DNA of 6,175 bases from Clostridia bacterium (GTDB taxonomy: Bacteria > Bacillota > Clostridia > Christensenellales > Borkfalkiaceae): contig JAFVSF010000262.1 of the NCBI GenBank assembly GCA_017503885.1, forward strand, positions 1 to 6,175, given 5' to 3'. Under the pieces are notes generated by a model. The model was not told where the DNA came from, did not search any database, and saw nothing but the letters and a program-made list of their open reading frames with translations. Each line of letters begins with the position of its first letter. Within the stretch, counting starts at the first letter, position 1. Positions 1 to 4,711 of the stretch are shown piece after piece. The translations under genes were made by a program, and so were the position numbers.

Positions 1-581
1 ATTGCAGATATAGCGATTTTACCTTGATACGTTAATATTAATGCACCGATAAAGGTTAATAATTCTTCATAAAGGTAACCTTTTTCGGCTAATTTTACAA
101 TTATATCGTATAAAATTTCATACGATGCGATAGTAAAACCAATCATAAATATCCAAGGTTGAAGATTTGGCTTTTGCTTAAACAAAAAACCAGCACAAAT
201 AAAACCGAGAGACAAAATTAAAACTATAATTTTTTCAACAAAATCAGATTTTAATAACTTGTTTTTTATTTCAGTTGGCTCTTTTTGAACGTCTACGCTT
301 TCCTCTTTAGAAACTTCCTCTTCTGAAACAATGTCATTTTCAATAATTTCATCCTCAAAAACAAGTTCTAAATTGCAATCTTCACAAATTTCGGAAAGTT
401 TACTAAAAGCATCATAATCGCTTGACCATTGATCAAGTGCATACTCAACTTTTTCCTCTTCTTTTATGACGTTTAAACCAATTACACCATTAACATTGCT
501 AAAATCTGAACAAAGTTTATTTATTGTTTCATCACTTGCTTGCAATAAACCTTTTATTTTGTAAGAATATTCTCTTACCAT
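1..581 (-). CDS. Probable P1B-type (heavy-metal) P-type ATPase, N-terminal part, cut by the left edge
   Basis: An open frame of 193 codons runs off the window without a stop. Residues 1-76 resemble one HMA (heavy-metal-associated) domain: a YKIKGL strand, a helix, a GVIGLNVI strand and a final LELVFED strand. The usual MxCxxC metal loop reads LLQASDE instead, with no cysteines. A CxxC (C66, C69) sits near the end of the domain. Residues 76-103 are a strongly acidic linker. Three hydrophobic segments follow (about 115-134, 142-164, 172-192). Their spacing and wording (SYEIL, then KGYLYEELL, then IGALI) match the first helices of CadA/ZntA-type Zn/Cd/Pb exporters. The diagnostic parts (TGES, CPC, DKTGT) lie beyond the edge, so both class and metal are inferred. 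The start at 581 is the first ATG after an in-frame TGA at 597-599. It lies 19 nt after the aminopeptidase stop and is probably co-transcribed with it. An unrelated membrane protein remains possible. Confidence 0.6.
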   Translation of the reverse strand, partial: MVREYSYKIKGLLQASDETINKLCSDFSNVNGVIGLNVIKEEEKVEYALDQWSSDYDAFSKLSEICEDCNLELVFEDEIIENDIVSEEEVSKEESVDVQKEPTEIKNKLLKSDFVEKIIVLILSLGFICAGFLFKQKPNLQPWIFMIGFTIASYEILYDIIVKLAEKGYLYEELLTFIGALILTYQGKIAISA

Positions 582-592
582 ACTAATACATA

Positions 593-598
593 CCCCTC
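593..598 (-). promoter_or_regulatory. Ribosome binding site of the left-edge ATPase
   Basis: GAGGGG on the minus strand lies 11 nt before the ATG at 581, in the short gap after the aminopeptidase stop. The spacing is a little long. A second ATG at 591 follows only one base after the motif and opens a two-codon frame ending in TAG, so it is not the start. No promoter fits in the 19-nt gap, which supports read-through from the aminopeptidase gene. Confidence 0.5.
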
Positions 599-600
599 AA

Positions 601-1833
601 TTAAAATACCCAGTCACCGTCAGAAAAAACTGTGATTGTTTTACCATCTTCAGTTTCAGCAGTTATAGTTAAATCTTTTGTGCCTATCATAAAGTCTACG
701 TGTTCTAAAGAATCGTTTAACCCTTTTTCTAAAAGTTCTTCAGTAGTCATATTTCCACCACCCTCAATGCAGGTAGGATAGCACGAACCTATTGCAAAAT
801 GACAACTTGCGTTTTCATCAAAAAGTGTTTTATAAAATAAAGTGTTTAAATTTCTTATTGGAGAATTATAACCAACTAAAGCAATTTCACCTAAATAATG
901 AGAGCCTTCATCGGTATTTATGATATCTCTTAAGTTATCATAACCAACTTTTGCACCAAAGTCGACAATTCTTCCGTCTTTAAACTCTAACCAAAACTCG
1001 TCTACGATATTTCCGTTAACGCAAAGAGGCATGCTAGAATATACCCTGCCGTTTACTTTGTCTTTATGAGGACAAGAAAAAACCTCTTCTGTAGGAATAT
1101 TTGCAGTAAAAGGAACACCGTCTAATACGCCATATTCTGCACCACCACAGAAAATATAGCCTTGTGGCATACCTACTGTCAAATTAGTGCCAAGTGAGTT
1201 AACGAATTTAAAGGATTTTATCTTTGCATTATTTAAAACGTTGCAACGGCTAACAATTTTCTCTTGATGTTGTTGCCATGCCAAAATAGGATCTTCAGTA
1301 TCTAGACGAACTGTCTTTGAAATATATTCCCAAAGTCTTTTTACACCTAAATTGCTTGGCATATCTGGAAACATTTTCTTTGCCCACGCTTTGTTTGGAT
1401 ATGATGCAATAGCCCATCTAATTTTATTTGAACTTGTATGCTCACGGAATTTTTTTAACGCTTTTCCGTTTGCACGTCTAGATATAGCAAGTTTTTCCGA
1501 ATTTATTCCCTTAAAAACTTCTGGGTCACTAGCAGAAATGGCTAAATAGCACACCTTTTTATCAATGTAGTGTTCTCTTTGCATAGTGATCCATTCGGGT
1601 ACATCAGCCAAATTCTTTTTAGAGCGATATCTATAACCCAATTTTAATATTTCGTCATCACTCCATAAAACGTCTACGTTTGATGCACCACATTTATACG
1701 CCTGCTTAACTGCCGACCTTACTAAATCTTGTGCTAATATTGGTGCTGAAATTACAAGCATTTCTCCTTTTTGGAGGTTTACGCCAATTTTTATAAGTAA
1801 CTTAGAATATTTGTCAAGCTGTTTTTTATTCAT
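601..1833 (-). CDS. M29-family metallo-aminopeptidase (AmpS/PepS type)
   Basis: A complete 410-residue protein, the usual length for peptidase family M29 (COG2309). These are cytoplasmic, dimeric, two-metal aminopeptidases that remove N-terminal residues from peptides. The expected ligand motifs are all visible: PTEE (E249/E250) in NIPTEEVFSCPHK, E316 in YLGEIALV, H345 in ENASCHFAIG, Y352, and H378 with D380 in EHVDFMIG. From family knowledge these bind the two catalytic metals (Zn or Co) and assist catalysis, so the enzyme should be active. No signal peptide or membrane segment is seen. The N-terminal part (about 1-190) carries the family's substrate-access fold, including the opening KLLIKIGVNLQKGE. 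The start is fixed by an AAGGAG 6 nt upstream. The gene heads a likely two-gene transcript with the partial ATPase and is divergent from the CtpE-like ATPase. Substrate preference cannot be read from sequence. The family call is firm. Confidence 0.95.
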   Translation of the reverse strand: MNKKQLDKYSKLLIKIGVNLQKGEMLVISAPILAQDLVRSAVKQAYKCGASNVDVLWSDDEILKLGYRYRSKKNLADVPEWITMQREHYIDKKVCYLAISASDPEVFKGINSEKLAISRRANGKALKKFREHTSSNKIRWAIASYPNKAWAKKMFPDMPSNLGVKRLWEYISKTVRLDTEDPILAWQQHQEKIVSRCNVLNNAKIKSFKFVNSLGTNLTVGMPQGYIFCGGAEYGVLDGVPFTANIPTEEVFSCPHKDKVNGRVYSSMPLCVNGNIVDEFWLEFKDGRIVDFGAKVGYDNLRDIINTDEGSHYLGEIALVGYNSPIRNLNTLFYKTLFDENASCHFAIGSCYPTCIEGGGNMTTEELLEKGLNDSLEHVDFMIGTKDLTITAETEDGKTITVFSDGDWVF

Positions 1834-1839
1834 ATTATT

Positions 1840-1845
1840 CTCCTT
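1840..1845 (-). promoter_or_regulatory. Ribosome binding site of the aminopeptidase
   Basis: A perfect AAGGAG (CTCCTT on the plus strand) lies 6 nt before the ATG at 1833. It confirms the chosen start. Confidence 0.85.
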
Positions 1846-1851
1846 GAATAA

Positions 1852-1881
1852 ATTTTAACAAAATTCAGCCTTATTTGTCAA
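1852..1881 (-). promoter_or_regulatory. Sigma-A-type promoter of the aminopeptidase
   Basis: On the minus strand a perfect TTGACA (1876-1881) is followed after 18 nt by TAAAAT (1852-1857), five of six matches to the -10 consensus. Transcription would start near 1844-1846, almost on top of the AAGGAG. The predicted mRNA leader is therefore only about 12 nt. No better promoter is seen further upstream in the divergent gap. Confidence 0.6.
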
Positions 1882-1933
1882 TGATAAACGCCTTAAATGA
1901 TAAAATTTTGCTTTTAATATCGCATTAAAAATC

Positions 1934-1962
1934 TTGTATTTTATTTATGTTTATGATATACT
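1934..1962 (+). promoter_or_regulatory. Extended -10 sigma-A-type promoter of the CtpE-like ATPase
   Basis: TTGTAT (1934-1939) and TATACT (1957-1962) are separated by exactly 17 nt, and a TG (1954-1955) one base before the -10 makes it an extended -10 element. The start point should fall near 1968-1970, giving a leader of roughly 38-40 nt. That is too short for a riboswitch, so any control is more likely by a DNA-binding regulator. Confidence 0.7.
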
Positions 1963-1963
1963 A

Positions 1964-1982
1964 TTATTTACAAAGTAAATAA
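1964..1982. promoter_or_regulatory. Perfect inverted repeat over the ATPase transcription start (possible operator)
   Basis: TTATTTAC-AAA-GTAAATAA is an 8-bp perfect dyad with a 3-bp centre. It begins one base after the -10 hexamer and covers the predicted start point. Placement immediately downstream of a -10 is typical of repressor operators, and 19 bp is a normal size for a dimeric regulator. Because it is very AT-rich it could also be chance or a weak 5' mRNA hairpin. No regulator gene is in the window to pair with it. Confidence 0.45.
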
Positions 1983-1997
1983 CATTTATTCTTTAAC

Positions 1998-2002
1998 GGA
2001 GA
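1998..2002 (+). promoter_or_regulatory. Ribosome binding site of the CtpE-like ATPase
   Basis: GGAGA lies 5 nt before the ATG at 2008. It supports this start; the next in-frame Met is residue 78, inside the conserved cytoplasmic N-terminal region, and would be too late. Confidence 0.75.
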
Positions 2003-2007
2003 TTATT

Positions 2008-4617
2008 ATGAAAAAGAGTCATCAAAAAGATGATTATGACGTAATCGATAGCACAATCGATAATTATATATCGCCACATATACCATCAAATAGTAAAAAA
2101 CAAAATAAAAACAAGAATAAAACGATTGTTCAAGTTTCTCAAGAAGAAAGATTTGCTCCAAATTTAAAAACGGGTTTGACAAGCGAACAAGTTGCAAAAC
2201 GAATATCGCAAAATCAAGTTAACGCAAGAAGCAAACAAATGTCACGTTCTTCTGCAAAAATTATTGCATCAAATCTTTTGACGTTTTTTAACTTCCTTTG
2301 TGTTTTTTGTCTTGTTGCATTAATAGTTGCAGGTGTTCCACTTGGATTTAACTATGCCTTTGTTGTTATATACGCTGCAAACTTATCAATTAGTATCTTT
2401 CAAGAGATAAAAGCAAAAAAATCGATTGAAAAATTATCAATTTTAAATGAACCAACAGCAAAGTTGCTTAGAAATGGTCAATTAATTGACACCTCTGTTA
2501 CCGACATAGTATTAGATGATATAGTTAGTTTTTCTTCTGGAAATCAAATTTCAATAGACGGAACTGTCATTGAAGGTATGATAGAAGTTAACGAATCAAT
2601 GCTTACGGGCGAATCCGTTCCAATTAAAAAACTTGTAGGTGACAAGATTTTATCTGGAAGTTTCGTTGTAAGTGGCAGTGCTCTTGCCGTAACAGATTGC
2701 GTTGGTGAAGAAAGATATATTCAAAAACTTTCTGCAAAAGCAAAAAAATTCAAAAAGCCAAAGTCTGAAATTATGACTACTCTTCGTTGGATTATTAGAG
2801 TAATCGGCGTTTTAATTATTCCAATTAGTATCGGTTCTTTTATAACAAATTATAGACATATCTTAAACAACCCAATACTCGTAGATGCTGAAGGAACTGT
2901 AACCACTTTAGCAGTTGCTGGCAAATTAACTTCAGATGGAGTTGTTAAAGTAGTAACAAACTCGGCTTCTGTTATTATAGGTATGATACCTGCAGGTATG
3001 TTCCTTTTAACGACTTTAGCACTTGCCGTAGGCGTAATTAGACTTGCAAATAGAAACACTTCAGTTCAAGATATGTTCTCTCTTGAAATGCTCGCTAGAG
3101 TCGACGTTTTATGTCTTGATAAAACAGGTACTATTACAGATGGCAAAATGAAGGTCTCTAACTGTGTATTATTTAATGGAAAGTACCCTCATTCAGTAAA
3201 CGATATAGTATCCTCAATGCAACACGTATTAAACGATAATAACCAAACTGCTCAAGCACTTAGAAACTACTTTGGCACTGATTGTAAACTCATTGCCTCT
3301 AAATCAATCTCTTTCTCTTCTGCAAGAAAGTATTCAGCAGTTAGTTTTGTTTACAATAACAAGAGTGAAGGAACTTTTGCCATTGGTGCACCAGAATTTA
3401 TATTAAGTAAAAAGTATCTAAGTGATGCTTTGATGAATCAAATCAATCACTACACTTCTCTTGGCCAAAGAGTTTTACTTTTAGCACATTCTAGTAAAGA
3501 AATTGCAAACGATAAACTTCCTACTGATATGCAACCTTTTGCCCTTATTACGCTTAGTGATAATATCCGTAGAGAAGCAATAAAAACTATCGCTTGGTTT
3601 AAGAAAAACGGTGTAAACGTTAAAGTTATTTCTGGCGATAACCCAATTACGGTTTCTGAAGTAGCAAGGCGTGCAGGTATCGAAGGTGCTGATAAGTACG
3701 TTAGCCTAGACGGAATGAGTGATGAAGAGGTTATTAGCATTGCTAATAAGTATAACGTTTTCGGTAGAGTTTCTCCAGAACAAAAAGCAATACTCGTTCA
3801 AGCAATGAAAACTGCCGGACACACAGTAGCAATGACTGGTGACGGCGTAAACGATATCTTGGCTATGAAAGAGGCAGACTGTTCTATCACGGTTGCAACG
3901 GGTAGCGACGCAACTAAGAGTATTTCGCATATAGTTTTAATGGATAATAACTTTGATTCTATTCCTGCTGTGGTTGGCGAAGGTAGAAGAGTTATTAATA
4001 ACATTCAAAAGTCCTCTGCCCTCTTCCTTATGAAAACGCTGTTTACAACTTCTTTCGCAATTATTTCAATACTTCGAAAAGAGTTGTTCCCGTTTACAAG
4101 TTCAATGCTTACAATGCTTGAACTTATGGTAATTGGTATTGGTTCTTTTGCTCTTTCAATGGAGGCAAATAGGAATAAAGTTAGTGGAAAATTCGTAGCA
4201 TACATATTCTCACACTCAATACCAGGTGCTTGCATCCTTATTTTAAATATATTAGTGTATGAATTAAGTGCAAAGCACATAACTTCACCTATTTTAACTC
4301 AAGATATGAAGAGTGCGTATATGGTTGCTGCAATTACTCTCGGTGGGCTTCCTTATATGCATATTATATGTCAACCATATAACCTATATAGAGGTGTTGT
4401 CGTAGTGTCGCTATTTGCGACTATCATAGTTCTTTTACTTTTCTTTAACGAAGCGTTTGATCTCGTTAGTTTCTTTACTGATTTTAAAGACCTATGGCCA
4501 TATATGGTAATGCTCGTTGCACTTCTTCAATTTGACGTTACACTTGAAAAAATGCTTACAAAACTGATAGAATTTATCAATTCAAAACTCGGCAAAAAGC
4601 CTGAGATTACAAACTAA
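2008..4617 (+). CDS. Cation-transporting P-type ATPase, CtpE/YfgQ-like
   Basis: A complete 869-residue membrane pump. Visible in order: a Lys/Asn-rich N-terminal tail (1-55); the cation-ATPase N-terminal motif GLTSEQVAKR (56-65); TM1-2 (about 88-132); the actuator domain with LTGES (199-203); TM3-4 (about 258-280, 313-345); the phosphorylation motif DKTGT with D371; a compact nucleotide domain with GAPE (460-463); P-domain motifs SGDNP (542-546), GRVSPEQK (586-593) and TGDGVND (610-616); then about six C-terminal helices (665-850). All catalytic motifs are intact, so it should hydrolyse ATP. The phrases LEMLARVDVLCLDKTG and VIGIGSF place it near the CtpE/YfgQ group rather than P1B or MgtA. 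Mycobacterial CtpE is reported to take up Ca2+; extending that substrate to this protein is inference. Its TM4 reads IPAG where Ca2+ pumps have PEGL. It has its own promoter and terminator and stands alone as a transcription unit. Confidence 0.9.
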   Translation: MKKSHQKDDYDVIDSTIDNYISPHIPSNSKKQNKNKNKTIVQVSQEERFAPNLKTGLTSEQVAKRISQNQVNARSKQMSRSSAKIIASNLLTFFNFLCVFCLVALIVAGVPLGFNYAFVVIYAANLSISIFQEIKAKKSIEKLSILNEPTAKLLRNGQLIDTSVTDIVLDDIVSFSSGNQISIDGTVIEGMIEVNESMLTGESVPIKKLVGDKILSGSFVVSGSALAVTDCVGEERYIQKLSAKAKKFKKPKSEIMTTLRWIIRVIGVLIIPISIGSFITNYRHILNNPILVDAEGTVTTLAVAGKLTSDGVVKVVTNSASVIIGMIPAGMFLLTTLALAVGVIRLANRNTSVQDMFSLEMLARVDVLCLDKTGTITDGKMKVSNCVLFNGKYPHSVNDIVSSMQHVLNDNNQTAQALRNYFGTDCKLIASKSISFSSARKYSAVSFVYNNKSEGTFAIGAPEFILSKKYLSDALMNQINHYTSLGQRVLLLAHSSKEIANDKLPTDMQPFALITLSDNIRREAIKTIAWFKKNGVNVKVISGDNPITVSEVARRAGIEGADKYVSLDGMSDEEVISIANKYNVFGRVSPEQKAILVQAMKTAGHTVAMTGDGVNDILAMKEADCSITVATGSDATKSISHIVLMDNNFDSIPAVVGEGRRVINNIQKSSALFLMKTLFTTSFAIISILRKELFPFTSSMLTMLELMVIGIGSFALSMEANRNKVSGKFVAYIFSHSIPGACILILNILVYELSAKHITSPILTQDMKSAYMVAAITLGGLPYMHIICQPYNLYRGVVVVSLFATIIVLLLFFNEAFDLVSFFTDFKDLWPYMVMLVALLQFDVTLEKMLTKLIEFINSKLGKKPEITN

Positions 4618-4623
4618 ACACAC

Positions 4624-4653
4624 AAAAATGCTTAGCAGTAGCTAAGCATTTTT
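4624..4653 (+). terminator. Rho-independent terminator of the CtpE-like ATPase
   Basis: A perfect 13-bp stem (AAAAATGCTTAGC paired with GCTAAGCATTTTT) with a 4-nt AGTA loop begins 7 nt after the ATPase stop. It ends in TTTTTATTATT on the plus strand. The A-run on the 5' side could also let it act weakly on the opposite strand. Confidence 0.9.
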
Positions 4654-4674
4654 ATTATCAATTTTAAAATTAAA

Positions 4675-4699
4675 ATGGCGTAGCATTTTGCTACGCCAT
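4675..4699 (-). terminator. Rho-independent terminator of ispH-rpsA (probably bidirectional)
   Basis: A perfect 11-bp GC-rich stem (ATGGCGTAGCA paired with TGCTACGCCAT) with a 3-nt loop lies 12 nt beyond the stop codon of the minus-strand gene. On the minus strand it is followed by TTTAATTTT. On the plus strand it is followed by AGTTTTTATAT, so it could back up the first terminator too. Confidence 0.85.
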
Positions 4700-4711
4700 A
4701 GTTTTTATATA

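Noticed and set aside
583..591. Two-codon ATG-TAT-TAG frame just before the left-edge ATPase start
   Set aside because: It lies too close to the GAGGGG to be initiated well and encodes nothing useful. Most likely chance.
1352..1549. Plus-strand open frame of 65 codons
   Set aside because: It is antisense to the well-supported aminopeptidase and shows no ribosome binding site or protein-like pattern.
1881..1904. Direct repeat ATGATAAA at 1881-1888 and 1897-1904
   Set aside because: Eight bases repeated once in very AT-rich DNA is expected by chance. Its closeness to the minus-strand -35 is not enough to call a binding site.
1912..1930. AT-only dyad TTTTAAT, 5 nt, ATTAAAA upstream of the plus-strand -35
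   Set aside because: Low complexity, and weaker than the dyad at 1964-1982. It may serve as an UP-like AT tract but no specific role is supported.
1970..2007. Metal-sensing riboswitch in the ATPase leader
   Set aside because: The predicted leader of about 40 nt is too short for a Mg, Mn or NiCo riboswitch, and no aptamer-plus-terminator arrangement is visible.
3450..4280. Several minus-strand open frames within the ATPase gene
   Set aside because: They overlap each other and the P-domain coding sequence, where the plus-strand protein has all expected motifs. They are shadow frames.
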